Source: Lachnospiraceae bacterium
GTDB taxonomy: Bacteria > Bacillota > Clostridia > Lachnospirales > Lachnospiraceae
Assembly: GCA_902363555.1 (NCBI GenBank)
Contig: CABJAM010000008.1
Location: forward strand, 227,169 to 291,168
Length of the DNA stretch: 64,000 nucleotides
Direction of reading: 5' to 3'
In this document: in pieces, positions 51,031 to 59,857 of the stretch
Layout: each line of letters begins with the position of its first letter
Position numbering within the stretch: the first letter of the stretch is position 1
Made by a program: the position numbers and the translations under genes
The notes under the pieces: generated by a model
The model's input: only the letters and a program-made list of their open reading frames with translations
What the model was told of the DNA's origin: nothing
Databases searched by the model: none

Positions 51031-51698
51031 TAATCCCCCTCCTTTACTCGCCCGTCCAAAATACGGATCTGCCGGCTTGCCTGCAGGGCCACCTCATCAT
51101 CATGGGTAATGAGAACAATGGTATTACCGGCTTCATGGAGTTCATGGAAAATATCCATAATATCCTGACTGGTTTTGGAGTCCAGATTTCCTGTCGGTTC
51201 ATCGGCAAGAATCAGTGAAGGCTTTGTAGCAATAGCTCTTGCAATGGCAACACGCTGCTGCTGACCGCCGGAAAGCTCAGTTGGATAGTGCTTTGCCCGT
51301 TTTTGCAACTGTACTCTTTCCAGCGCCCGCTCGACACGCCCTTTGCGTTCTTTTGCGGGAACGCCCTGATAGATCAGCGGAAGCTCCACATTTTCTTCTG
51401 CCGTCAGCTTGGAAATCAGGTTAAAGCTTTGAAATACAAAACCGATTTTCAAGTTGCGTATGGCAGCCAGCTCGTTTTCCGTGTAATCTTCGATGGCGAT
51501 TCCATCTAAAGTGTACGTGCCGCTGTCTGCAACATCCAGACAGCCAATGATATTCATAAGTGTTGATTTGCCGCTTCCGGAAGGACCAATGATACTGACA
51601 AACTCACCGGGATAGATATGTAAGCTTGCATGATTCAGCGCCCACACAGACTCCGACCCGATCGTATAGACTTTGCAAATATCCTTCAGTTCAATCAT
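51030..51698 (-). CDS. MacB-like ABC transporter ATPase
   Basis: 222 aa, LolD/MacB group. Walker A is GPSGSGKST, the signature LSGGQQQR, Walker B LILADEP, and the H-loop THDD. The start at 51698 follows GGGAGGTGATACGA; the open frame runs further upstream, but that part overlaps the adaptor gene in another frame. It forms the MacB-type exporter with the permease downstream. Confidence 0.93.
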   Translation of the reverse strand: MIELKDICKVYTIGSESVWALNHASLHIYPGEFVSIIGPSGSGKSTLMNIIGCLDVADSGTYTLDGIAIEDYTENELAAIRNLKIGFVFQSFNLISKLTAEENVELPLIYQGVPAKERKGRVERALERVQLQKRAKHYPTELSGGQQQRVAIARAIATKPSLILADEPTGNLDSKTSQDIMDIFHELHEAGNTIVLITHDDEVALQASRQIRILDGRVKEGD

Positions 51699-51711
51699 TC
51701 GTATCACCTCC

Positions 51712-53382
51712 CTAATTTCCGAAACCGCCAGGCATACCACCGCCACCAGGCATCTGTCCGCCGCCGAAGTCAGGCATTTCGCCGCCACCGAAACCACTGG
51801 GCATTTCACCGCCGCCAAATCCGCCAAAATCGAACCCGCTTTCTTTGTTCTCAAAGTAATATACGGTGTCGCCTTCACTCAGCCCTTCGGTAATCTCAAC
51901 ATATTCGCCGTTGTTCATGCCGACAGTTACTTCTACCATTCCGCCAAGTTCACCGTTTTCTTCATCATAGCTGGTATAAACATAGGAGGTTGCGCTGGTC
52001 TGTGTCAGAGCATCGCTCGGAATAAGCAGTGCATCTTCCACGCCTTCGATCGCAATCGCAACAGAAGCAGACATACCGGAAAGCATATTTTCGGTTTTGT
52101 CAAAAGAGACGTTTACAGTATATACAGTTACACCACCAGAGGATGTTGCAGTTGTGTCGATCTCGGTAACAGTTCCCTCAACCGTTTCATCGCCCAGAGC
52201 ATCTACACTGATCGTAGCTGTCTGGCCAACCTCCAAAGAAAGAATGTCGGTTTCATCAACACTGATAGAAACTGTCATTTTGATACCGGGACAAACTGAG
52301 AGAAGCGTCTGTTCTTCTACCGTAGCTGCAGTGGTCTGGGTCGTACCAAAAGAACCGTAAGAAGTCTGACCAGAGGCACTGCTGCTGTCATCAGAACCTA
52401 CACTGGAAATGGTTCCGGCAATGGGAGCCAGTACCGCACCGTCCTGATAAATCGTAATCAACTGCTGGAGCTTTTCTTCCAGCTCAGTACGTTCTTCCAG
52501 CAGGCTGTTATAGTTGGCACTGAAGCTCACATCCGTCAACGTAAACAGAGTCTTATCTGCACTGATTTTCTGATTCTCGCTGACATTTACACCTTTAATG
52601 GTTCCTGCAATACCGGTGATCTTCATCATCTCGTGAATATAGAGCTCGCCGGAACCGATTTCATTGCCCGCGCTGTCAGTAACAGTGACGGTATCACCAT
52701 ACACTGCATTCTCATCCGGAATCAGAATGACCGCAGAACTGTTGTCTGCTGTTTCCACATTACCCTCAAAAGTTGTACCATCAGAGTCGGTAACTGTGAC
52801 AGTATCGTCAATCGCCAGAGAATCTGTTTCGATTTTTACTGCCATGTAACCGTCCAAAGACAAAAGGGCCAGAGCCTTATTTTCGTACATGACCGTAGAA
52901 ACATCATCGCCTTCCTCAGCATAAATTTTCATAACACGGCCTGCAAGCGTTGCAGAAATCGTGTCCTCCAGCTCATCACCGGAGGCTTCTCCTATTTCAT
53001 CATCCAGCTCATTGAGCTGTGTCTGGATGTCCGCCATTGCAGACAAAACCGTTGACATATTGACGGTCGCCATCAGGTCACCGACGTTTACAGTATCGCC
53101 CGCTTCCACAACAATTTCATCAATTTCAACGCTGCCGGGCAGATTGATCTCGTCCACATCCTCATCGGTCAGATTGCCTGATCCGGAGACTGTTGTACGG
53201 ATGCTGCCTCTGGATACGTCTGCGCTGAGAACTTCCTCTTTACCGCCTGCATTGACCTGACTGGTGACCCGCTTTCTAAGCACGCCAATCACTGCCGCCA
53301 GAATCGCCAGCACGATTACAACAATCAAGACGACCCGGATGGTCCGCTTTTTACGGGTCTGCCTGCTTACTCTTTTCTCCAT
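51712..53382 (-). CDS. Efflux adaptor (MacA/HlyD type) with Gly/Met-rich tail
   Basis: 556 aa. A basic N-terminus and one membrane segment (VVLIVVIVLAILAAVIGVL) anchor it outside the cell. Two biotinyl-lipoyl-like halves (EIVVEAGDTVNVGDLMATVN; VNVSENQKISADKTLF) and MacA-like barrel parts follow. The last about 45 residues are Gly/Met/Pro/Phe-rich (GGGEMPSGFGGGEMPDFGG), matching the Met-rich style of the second adaptor. The start at 53382 follows GGAGG. First gene of the efflux operon, under a promoter with response-regulator repeats. Confidence 0.88.
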   Translation of the reverse strand: MEKRVSRQTRKKRTIRVVLIVVIVLAILAAVIGVLRKRVTSQVNAGGKEEVLSADVSRGSIRTTVSGSGNLTDEDVDEINLPGSVEIDEIVVEAGDTVNVGDLMATVNMSTVLSAMADIQTQLNELDDEIGEASGDELEDTISATLAGRVMKIYAEEGDDVSTVMYENKALALLSLDGYMAVKIETDSLAIDDTVTVTDSDGTTFEGNVETADNSSAVILIPDENAVYGDTVTVTDSAGNEIGSGELYIHEMMKITGIAGTIKGVNVSENQKISADKTLFTLTDVSFSANYNSLLEERTELEEKLQQLITIYQDGAVLAPIAGTISSVGSDDSSSASGQTSYGSFGTTQTTAATVEEQTLLSVCPGIKMTVSISVDETDILSLEVGQTATISVDALGDETVEGTVTEIDTTATSSGGVTVYTVNVSFDKTENMLSGMSASVAIAIEGVEDALLIPSDALTQTSATSYVYTSYDEENGELGGMVEVTVGMNNGEYVEITEGLSEGDTVYYFENKESGFDFGGFGGGEMPSGFGGGEMPDFGGGQMPGGGGMPGGFGN

Positions 53383-53423
53383 AATTTTTCCTCCATCTGG
53401 TTTAAAAATCAAATTACCGCTTT

Positions 53424-53456
53424 ATTGTATATGCCGACACTAAAGACAGCCTAAAG
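53424..53456 (-). promoter_or_regulatory. Efflux operon promoter with CTTTAG direct repeats
   Basis: On the minus strand two CTTTAG half-sites are 11 bp apart (53451-53456 and 53440-53445), and the nearer one ends exactly 10 nt before a TACAAT -10. The same spacing is present at the response regulator's own promoter. This is the pattern for an OmpR-type activator contacting polymerase. Confidence 0.7.
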
Positions 53457-53476
53457 AGGCCGTGAACAAAAAGTGA

Positions 53477-53513
53477 AAAATCAGGAACCGAAACATGTTC
53501 GATTCCTGATTTT
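53477..53513 (-). terminator. Terminator of the two-component genes
   Basis: AAAATCAGGAA and TTCCTGATTTT pair around a 15-nt loop; T-rich sequence follows on the minus strand. It separates the kinase gene from the efflux operon. Confidence 0.7.
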
Positions 53514-53548
53514 CAAAACAAAATGGTATTCGTTTGTAAAACCTTAAG

Positions 53549-54778
53549 TTATTTCAATATCACCTTAAAACCGATTTTATCCGGTCCGGCCTTGTAAGCA
53601 CAAATATCACCATTATGCCTGCCGGCAATAGATTGGGCAAGAGACAAGCCGATACCAAAACCGGAACCGGCTGTGCGGGCTTTGTCAGCCCGGTAAAAGC
53701 GGTCAAACAGCCTGTCAAGTTCTATTTGATCCACATTACAAAAGGTGTTTTCAACCACAATGGCGGTCTGGCGATTGGAGGAAAGGGAAACAGAGATACT
53801 TCCTGCCGGATCGCAGTATTTTACAGCATTATCCAGCAAGATGGCAACAAGCTGCCGGATTGCGCCTTCATCTCCAAAACACCTTACATTCGGCTGAATC
53901 TCAAAAGTCAGGTCAAAGCCTTCACTCTCTACCATTGGGGCAAACTCGGAAAGGGTATCGCAGCATAAATCGCTGACGGAAAATTCGCTGACCGACATTT
54001 GAATCTGATCCTCATCCAAACGACTCAGAGCAGTGAGCTGGCTGATGAGGCTGCCCATTCGCTGCCCCTCCACCCGAATATCATCGATCCATTCACTGTG
54101 GCCATACTCTGATTCCACAATATCCAGATTTGTAAGAATCAGGGTAAGGGGTGTTTTCAGCTCGTGATTGGCATCTGTGACAAACTGCTTTTGCTTTTCA
54201 TAACTCTGCGCAATAGGACGGACAGCCTGCTTTGACAGGAAAACGATAAGCACGACGATCACCGCCATACTTATAAGCAATACCAGGCCTGCTATCAAAA
54301 TAATGGTTCTTGACAGAAACTGACTGGTGCTGCTATCGACAAAGACTATACCCTGCCCACGATCTGTATCAAATATTTTGTAACGAAAATGAGCGCACCA
54401 GCCACGTTCTTTCCCGGAATTTAATGCTTTTTTGGCATATGTATGTGCCTGCTCTTGTGTCACCGAAGAAATTGAATCAATGTTTTCTCCCACAATCGCT
54501 CCATCCTTGTCGATCCACACAGTAAAGAATCGCGTACTGAACGGAGATTCTTCGTTAAAAAATCCCGGGATTTGTTCTCCCCCCGGAGGCAATGGATTGT
54601 TTTGATCGAACGGTAAAAATACGCCGTTTCCCTCAGAAATCCGATCCGTTACCATATCCATGCTGGCATTGATTCGTCTGATCGTAAACATAGCGATTAA
54701 AACAAAAATTAGTGAAAACACACCGATAACCGAAGAACAGCAGATTACAAGCATTTTCTTTCTCAATTTGTAAATCAT
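53549..54778 (-). CDS. Sensor histidine kinase of the efflux two-component system
   Basis: 409 aa. Membrane segments at about 10-32 and 157-182 flank an extracellular sensor of about 120 residues. The phospho-histidine box is FVTDANHELKTPL with H205, followed by an ATPase domain with NAVKYCD, and GSGFGIGLSL near the end. No separate HAMP domain is obvious. The start at 54778 overlaps the regulator's stop (ATGA) with GGAGG upstream. Likely input: a membrane-active drug or peptide. Confidence 0.93.
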   Translation of the reverse strand: MIYKLRKKMLVICCSSVIGVFSLIFVLIAMFTIRRINASMDMVTDRISEGNGVFLPFDQNNPLPPGGEQIPGFFNEESPFSTRFFTVWIDKDGAIVGENIDSISSVTQEQAHTYAKKALNSGKERGWCAHFRYKIFDTDRGQGIVFVDSSTSQFLSRTIILIAGLVLLISMAVIVVLIVFLSKQAVRPIAQSYEKQKQFVTDANHELKTPLTLILTNLDIVESEYGHSEWIDDIRVEGQRMGSLISQLTALSRLDEDQIQMSVSEFSVSDLCCDTLSEFAPMVESEGFDLTFEIQPNVRCFGDEGAIRQLVAILLDNAVKYCDPAGSISVSLSSNRQTAIVVENTFCNVDQIELDRLFDRFYRADKARTAGSGFGIGLSLAQSIAGRHNGDICAYKAGPDKIGFKVILK

Positions 54779-55449
54779 GCTTCTTCCTCCAGTATATATC
54801 CTGCGCCTCGGACAAAGCGGATGCGGACAGGAGCGTTCAAAGCAGCCAATTTCTTTCGCAGATTGGATACATGAACCCAGACAACACTGGTATCCACGCC
54901 GGTGTTCCACCCCCAAACCTTAACCATGAGCTGTTCGGTGGAGATGATCGACCGTGGATTTACCATCAGGACTTCCAAAACCTGAAACTCCTTTCCGCTC
55001 AGAGCAACCGTGCCACCTTCACTGAACAGCTCATAAGTTGACCGGTTTAATGTAACTGAATGAAACTGAATCAGATCCGGAACAAAGGAATCCCTGCGGC
55101 GCAGCATAGCCCGCACTCTTGCCAAAAGCTCCTCGGTGGAGAAGGGTTTTGCCAGATAATCATCCGCACCGGCATCCAAGCCCTCCACTCTCTGCGAAAC
55201 CTCTGTCCGGGCGGTCAAAAACAAGGCCGGCGTTGTGATTCCTTTTCTTCTCAATTTTTTAAGCACCTCGATACCATCCAATCCCGGCATCATAATATCC
55301 AACACCAAAGCGTCATATTCGCCGCTGCCTGCATACTCCAGTGCATCCACGCCATTACTCACGCCGTCGGCAGAGAAGTTGTTAATCTGCAAAATATGTA
55401 TCAATGACTTCAGAAGGCGCACATCATCTTCTGCCACTAAAATGCGCAT
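54775..55449 (-). CDS. OmpR family response regulator
   Basis: 224 aa. Receiver with E7/D8/D9 and phospho-acceptor D51 (LVLDIMMPGLDG), then a winged-helix DNA-binding domain ending in VSNLRKKLAALNAPVRIRFVRGAGYIL. It is phosphorylated by the kinase made from the overlapping gene. The CTTTAG repeats before both this gene and the efflux operon are its likely sites. GAGGAGGG lies upstream. Confidence 0.95.
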   Translation of the reverse strand: MRILVAEDDVRLLKSLIHILQINNFSADGVSNGVDALEYAGSGEYDALVLDIMMPGLDGIEVLKKLRRKGITTPALFLTARTEVSQRVEGLDAGADDYLAKPFSTEELLARVRAMLRRRDSFVPDLIQFHSVTLNRSTYELFSEGGTVALSGKEFQVLEVLMVNPRSIISTEQLMVKVWGWNTGVDTSVVWVHVSNLRKKLAALNAPVRIRFVRGAGYILEEEA

Positions 55450-55478
55450 AATATCCCTCCTCGTAACTTTATCACTTT

Positions 55479-55511
55479 ATTATATCTTCCGAGCCTAAAG
55501 CCTCACTAAAG
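55479..55511 (-). promoter_or_regulatory. Response regulator promoter with CTTTAG direct repeats
   Basis: CTTTAG half-sites at 55506-55511 and 55495-55500 have an 11-bp period, and a perfect TATAAT follows after exactly 10 nt on the minus strand, as at the efflux operon. This fits autoactivation. Confidence 0.7.
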
Positions 55512-55591
55512 ATGCCGTATTTTCTTTATTATACCGATGTTTGGCGGATAATTCCACTGTGAGATTATGTTATTACGAAAATATAGGGGGC

Positions 55592-55703
55592 CGTTGCTTC
55601 GCGTACCCGTCGTTGCTTCGCGTACCCGTCTCCGCTCCGACGGATCACGGCAGTCGCCAAACAGGTGAGCAAGCTCCCCTCTATGGCTCGTTGCTTCGCG
55701 TAA
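55592..55703 (-). repeat. Family B repeat, copy at 55.6 kb
   Basis: On the minus strand: ACGCGAAGCAACGAGCC, the GGGAGCTTGCTCAC loop with a partly decayed stem, a CCGTC/GACGG hairpin, then two more TACGCGAAGCAACG pieces. GCGCG has become ACGCG in all three places, so this copy's internal repeats evolved together. It follows the hydrogenase gene's terminator. Confidence 0.75.
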
Positions 55704-55710
55704 ATAAGGC

Positions 55711-55747
55711 TGACGCGCTGCGCGGGAGCCCCCCACGCAGCGCGTCA
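55711..55747 (-). terminator. Terminator of the sensory hydrogenase gene
   Basis: TGACGCGCTGCG and CGCAGCGCGTCA form a 12-bp GC-rich stem, 36 nt past the stop; the minus strand continues CCTTATTTACGCG into the family B repeat. Confidence 0.65.
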
Positions 55748-55783
55748 ACTTTATCTTGTGTCTATGACTTATTTGTATATTCG

Positions 55784-57535
55784 CTATTTGCCCTCATCAG
55801 CCAGTATCAAATCCCCCAGCCGCGAAAGGATAATCTTCGTTTCCGCAGTCGTCTCCCCAAGAAGCCCGGCGATCTCCTGCGCCACCATCATCTGCTTATC
55901 GATAACCGCCTGGGCGCTGGAAACCATCTCCATCTTTTTATCATACTCTTTCTCCAGCTTTTCCTCCTCCCGACTCACATCCTGAAGGATGCACAGCAGG
56001 GCGTCCAGATCATCGATATAAACGATCGTCTCCAAAAGCTTCAGATGATATTGGGCCAGATCCACCTTCCGGCGGAGGATACTCTGATGGCTCTTAAACA
56101 CATCCTCAAAATCCGTGGAATCCATAATCTCAAATATGTAAGCCTTCAGCGCCGAGTCCTTATTGATCCCGAAAAACTTCTCAGCCATGCGGTTAAATTC
56201 CATAATTTTCAGATCCGAATCCAGGATAAATATAGCATTGGGCGTTGTCTCCATCACCACATTGGCCATGGAATGCGCCTGCTCGTAAGCGTGGGGCAGA
56301 CACATTTCCTGCTCGGCCTTCCCCTGATATACGGCAATAGCCTTATCCCGACAGGTTGGATAACCGCACGCGCCGCAGTTGAGCTCCTGATCCTTGTTGT
56401 ACTTGCCGGTAGCCTTTAAGATTACGCGGATTTCATCCTCCGATGGCATCTTATCCCGGTTGGACCTGGAATAAAACAGCTTCTCCAGATGCAGCTTCTC
56501 CGGCGCCGGTTCAAAGCCCGGGTCCTCATAATCGATCTGCTGCTCCAGATTCATCTTGGCCTTAAACCTGGAAATATCCAGCTTGCTCACCGCCGGCCCC
56601 TTGATGCAGCCGCCCTCGCACATATTGGCCTCCACAAAGCAGTGCTCAAACTCGCCCCGCTTCATGCCGTCAAAAAGCTCACGGCAGGCATCAAAGCCAT
56701 CCACAAAAATGCGGTTGTAATTATTTACCGTATCCGACGGCTCCATAGACGCCAGCTTCTCATCCGCAAAATAATTTTTCATCACCGAAGTGATCACACC
56801 GTTCTGCACCGGATAAAGGCGGTTGACCTTCGGGTCCGGATTAGCCATCTTTTTCACGTCGCAACTGCGGATATCGATATGCGCATCCGCCAGCCATTGT
56901 TCCAATTCCTCAAAGTTAATAACGGCATCGATGTAGCCCCGGGTCCGGATGTCAAACTCGGCTTCTTCCTTTTTGGCGATACAGGGCCCAAGGAACACAA
57001 CCTTTGTTTCCGGTCCGTAAAGCTCCTTGATCAGCATCCCGTGAGCCACCATCGGCGAAACCACCGGCGCCATATAGAGCGTCAGATCCGGGTAATATTT
57101 CTCAATCAAATCATTAATACTGGGGCAGCATGTGGTAATAATATTTTTCATCCGCCCCTCAGCGATCAGACGGCTATACGCCGCGGTCACGTAGGCTGCG
57201 CCCTCCGCTGTCTCGCGTACCTGTGAAAAGCCCAGCCGTTCCAGGGCGTCTACCACCTGCCCCGGCGCATCATATTCTAAAATCCCCAAATAGGACGGGG
57301 CTATGGAAATGACCACCCGATCGCCATTGGCCAAAAACTCCCGCACCCGGTCCATATCGCTGGCAAAGGTTTTGGCGTTCTGCGGGCAGACCTCCAGACA
57401 ATGGCCGCAGAGTACACAGTATTCATTCATAATCTGAGCCTGTGCATGTATGACCCGGATGGCTTTCACCGTACAGGAGCGGACACACTTATAGCAATGC
57501 TTACAACTGGCATCTTTAAAATCAATCACCTTCAT
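55784..57535 (-). CDS. Sensory [FeFe]-hydrogenase (HydS type) with PAS domain
   Basis: 583 aa. Two 4Fe-4S ferredoxin motifs (C11/C14/C17/C21 and C40/C43/C46/C50) lead to an H-cluster domain with the four ligand positions TTCCP (C136/C137), GPC (C185), and EANMCEGGC (C306, C310). A further Cys-rich Fe-S domain lies at about 384-410 (CGACGYPTC), then a PAS domain (about 420-520) and a C-terminal coiled coil. This is the layout of group C hydrogenases thought to sense H2 rather than produce it. The usual partner, a SpoIIE-type phosphatase, is at 33128. GGGAGG precedes the start. Confidence 0.88.
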   Translation of the reverse strand: MKVIDFKDASCKHCYKCVRSCTVKAIRVIHAQAQIMNEYCVLCGHCLEVCPQNAKTFASDMDRVREFLANGDRVVISIAPSYLGILEYDAPGQVVDALERLGFSQVRETAEGAAYVTAAYSRLIAEGRMKNIITTCCPSINDLIEKYYPDLTLYMAPVVSPMVAHGMLIKELYGPETKVVFLGPCIAKKEEAEFDIRTRGYIDAVINFEELEQWLADAHIDIRSCDVKKMANPDPKVNRLYPVQNGVITSVMKNYFADEKLASMEPSDTVNNYNRIFVDGFDACRELFDGMKRGEFEHCFVEANMCEGGCIKGPAVSKLDISRFKAKMNLEQQIDYEDPGFEPAPEKLHLEKLFYSRSNRDKMPSEDEIRVILKATGKYNKDQELNCGACGYPTCRDKAIAVYQGKAEQEMCLPHAYEQAHSMANVVMETTPNAIFILDSDLKIMEFNRMAEKFFGINKDSALKAYIFEIMDSTDFEDVFKSHQSILRRKVDLAQYHLKLLETIVYIDDLDALLCILQDVSREEEKLEKEYDKKMEMVSSAQAVIDKQMMVAQEIAGLLGETTAETKIILSRLGDLILADEGK

Positions 57536-57573
57536 AATTATGTAAACCTCCCAAATAACAATTTACTTCTTTA

Positions 57574-57602
57574 AGTATAATCAATTATTGAGAGATTGAC
57601 AA
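57574..57602 (-). promoter_or_regulatory. Promoter of the sensory hydrogenase gene
   Basis: On the minus strand TTGTCA and TATACT are 17 nt apart, about 40 nt before the start. The gap to phoU is only 76 nt, and no terminator is seen in it. Confidence 0.6.
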
Positions 57603-57611
57603 CAATTATCT

Positions 57612-58250
57612 TCATTCTTCATGGCTTCCGGTAATAGAATACTCCACCCACTCTGCAATATTCACCGCATGGTCGCCGATCCGTTCAAAATACTTGGCCG
57701 CCATGAGAAGATCCAGCGATTCCCGGGCGTCAATACTCCGGTCGTAGATCATCTGCATGATCTCATCCTTCACCTTTTCAAACAGGGAATCCACCGTATC
57801 ATCGGCCGCCATCACCCGTCTGGCCAGCTCCAGGTCGTCCTCCACAAACGCGGCCACACTGTCAGTGACCATCTTCACCGTGGCCTGGGCCATATCCCAG
57901 AGATGGATGCGGCTCTGGGAATCGCAGCCGGAGATATACGTAGAAAGCTCGGCAATGTCCGCCGCCTGATCGCCGATGCGCTCCATATCCGAAATCATCT
58001 TCAAAGCGGCTCCGATGCGGCGCAGATCGGTGGCAATGGGCTGCTGGCGCAAAATCAGATGCATACAGAGATTTTCGATTTCCCGCTCCTTTTTGTCGAT
58101 GGCGGTTTCTTTAGCGTCAACCTCCGCTCTGGGCTGCTTATTATCTCTTAAAATACGTGTCGCCATAAAAATGGCCTCCTGGCACAGATTGCCCATCTCC
58201 ACCAGCAGCTCATGGAGCTTGTTAAGCTCCTCGTCATAGTATTTACGCAT
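57612..58250 (-). CDS. phoU: Phosphate transport regulator PhoU
   Basis: 212 aa, two three-helix bundles with the repeated metal-binding pattern (ERIGDQAADIAEL at about 90 and ERIGDHAVNIAEW near the end). It restrains Pst uptake and the phosphate two-component system. Its start directly follows the pstB stop (TGAATG). Confidence 0.95.
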   Translation of the reverse strand: MRKYYDEELNKLHELLVEMGNLCQEAIFMATRILRDNKQPRAEVDAKETAIDKKEREIENLCMHLILRQQPIATDLRRIGAALKMISDMERIGDQAADIAELSTYISGCDSQSRIHLWDMAQATVKMVTDSVAAFVEDDLELARRVMAADDTVDSLFEKVKDEIMQMIYDRSIDARESLDLLMAAKYFERIGDHAVNIAEWVEYSITGSHEE

Positions 58251-59003
58251 TCAACCAAACCTCCCTGTAATATAATCCTCGGTCCTTGGGTCCTCCGGCA
58301 TGGAAAACATCCGTTCCGTATTCCCGTACTCAATCACCTGCCCCAGCAGGAAAAAGGCGGTTTTATCCGAAATACGCGCGGCCTGCTGCATATTATGGGT
58401 GACAATGATGATCGTATACTGCTTCTTTAAATCAATGGCCAGATCCTCAATTTTGGATGTGGAGATCGGGTCCAGCGCGCTGGTGGGCTCATCCATAAGC
58501 AGCACATCCGGGTTCACCGCCAGTGCTCTGGCAATGCAAAGCCGCTGCTGCTGGCCGCCGGACATGCCAAGTGCGCTTTTTTTCAGCCGGTCCTTCACCT
58601 CATCCCATATGGCGGCCTTGCGCAGAGAGCTTTCCACGATTTCATCCAGCTTTGCATGATTTCGCACGCCGTGGGTCCTGGGGCCGTAGGCAATATTATC
58701 ATAAATACTCATTGGAAACGGATTGGGCTTTTGGAAAACCATCCCCACCCGCTTGCGCAGAGCGTTCACATCCATTTTCTTATCATAAATATCCGCACCG
58801 TCCAGGGCGATCCGGCCGGTGATCCGGCATCCATCCACCAGATCGTTCATCCGGTTTAAGGATTTGAGGAGCGTCGATTTTCCGCAGCCGCTGGGCCCGA
58901 TAAAGGCTGTGATCTCATTGGCGCCCATCTTCAGATTGACATTTTTTAATGCCTGGAAATCCCCATAAAACAGATCCATATTTTCAACTGTAAACTTATC
59001 CAT
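58251..59003 (-). CDS. pstB: Phosphate ABC transporter ATPase
   Basis: 250 aa. Walker A is GPSGCGKST, the signature MSGGQQQR, Walker B VLLMDEP, and ALDPISTSKIE and THNMQQA are diagnostic of PstB. It powers PstA/PstC. The start lies 2 nt past the pstA stop, with AAAGGA upstream. Confidence 0.97.
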   Translation of the reverse strand: MDKFTVENMDLFYGDFQALKNVNLKMGANEITAFIGPSGCGKSTLLKSLNRMNDLVDGCRITGRIALDGADIYDKKMDVNALRKRVGMVFQKPNPFPMSIYDNIAYGPRTHGVRNHAKLDEIVESSLRKAAIWDEVKDRLKKSALGMSGGQQQRLCIARALAVNPDVLLMDEPTSALDPISTSKIEDLAIDLKKQYTIIIVTHNMQQAARISDKTAFFLLGQVIEYGNTERMFSMPEDPRTEDYITGRFG

Positions 59004-59005
59004 AT

Positions 59006-59857
59006 TTATTGTCCTTTCGTCAGTTTCCTGGCAGCCAAGCCGGACAGACCATTAATCAGAAGCACAAGTAAAAGTAATATGACCGCCGTCGCATATGCCT
59101 TATCCATGTGCAGTCCTTCGTTGGACAGAACATACATATGCACAGCCAGTGTCCGGCCGGAATCCATAATACCGGCATACTTTGCCACGGTTCCCGTAGT
59201 GAAGATCAGCGCCGCCGTCTCTCCGACCACGCGGCCGATGGCCAGAATAACGCCGGAAAGTATCCCGGGCACGGCGCTTGGCAGTACGATTCTGAAAATT
59301 GTCCGCAGCTTTCCGGCGCCCAGGCCAAAGCTGGCTTCACGGTACATCTCCGGTACGCCCAAAAGCGCTTCCTCGCTTGTCCGCATCACCAGGGGCAGTA
59401 TCATAATCGCCATAGTCAGCGCGCCGGAGAGCATGGAATATCCAAGCTTCAACGCCGTTGTGAAAAACAGCATACCAAAAAGGCCGTAGACAATCGAAGG
59501 AATACCGGACAGCGTCTCCGCGGTTATCCGTATCAGCCCTACGATCTTTCCTTTGTGATTGGCATATTCCACAAGAAAAATCGCGGCAAATATTCCAAGA
59601 GGGGCAGCGATTGCAAGGGAAATGGCCACCATAAAAACAGTATTTACAAGTGCCGGAAGTAATGAAACGTTATCACTGTTATATTGGGGGGCAAATAAGT
59701 CCGCCGACAGATTTCCAACACCTTTAATAAGAATAAACAGAACAAGGAAAGCCAGCACAGCCATCGTTATAACGGATGCGATCCATGTGATCCCTGTGAG
59801 GAACCGGGAAAAATGACTTTTCTTATAGGTCACCTCCGACATTTTATGATTGTTCAT
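59006..59857 (-). CDS. pstA: Phosphate ABC transporter permease PstA
   Basis: 283 aa with six membrane segments. ETLSGIPSIVYGLFG, the EAA loop YREASFGLGAGKLRTIFRIVLPSA and GRVVGETAALIFT are typical. It overlaps the pstC stop by 14 nt, so translation is coupled. Confidence 0.95.
   Translation of the reverse strand: MNNHKMSEVTYKKSHFSRFLTGITWIASVITMAVLAFLVLFILIKGVGNLSADLFAPQYNSDNVSLLPALVNTVFMVAISLAIAAPLGIFAAIFLVEYANHKGKIVGLIRITAETLSGIPSIVYGLFGMLFFTTALKLGYSMLSGALTMAIMILPLVMRTSEEALLGVPEMYREASFGLGAGKLRTIFRIVLPSAVPGILSGVILAIGRVVGETAALIFTTGTVAKYAGIMDSGRTLAVHMYVLSNEGLHMDKAYATAVILLLLVLLINGLSGLAARKLTKGQ

Noticed and set aside
51699..51878. N-terminal extension of the MacB-type ATPase
   Set aside because: Unusual composition, overlaps the adaptor's Gly/Met-rich tail in another frame; the GGGAGGTG site defines the start at 51698.
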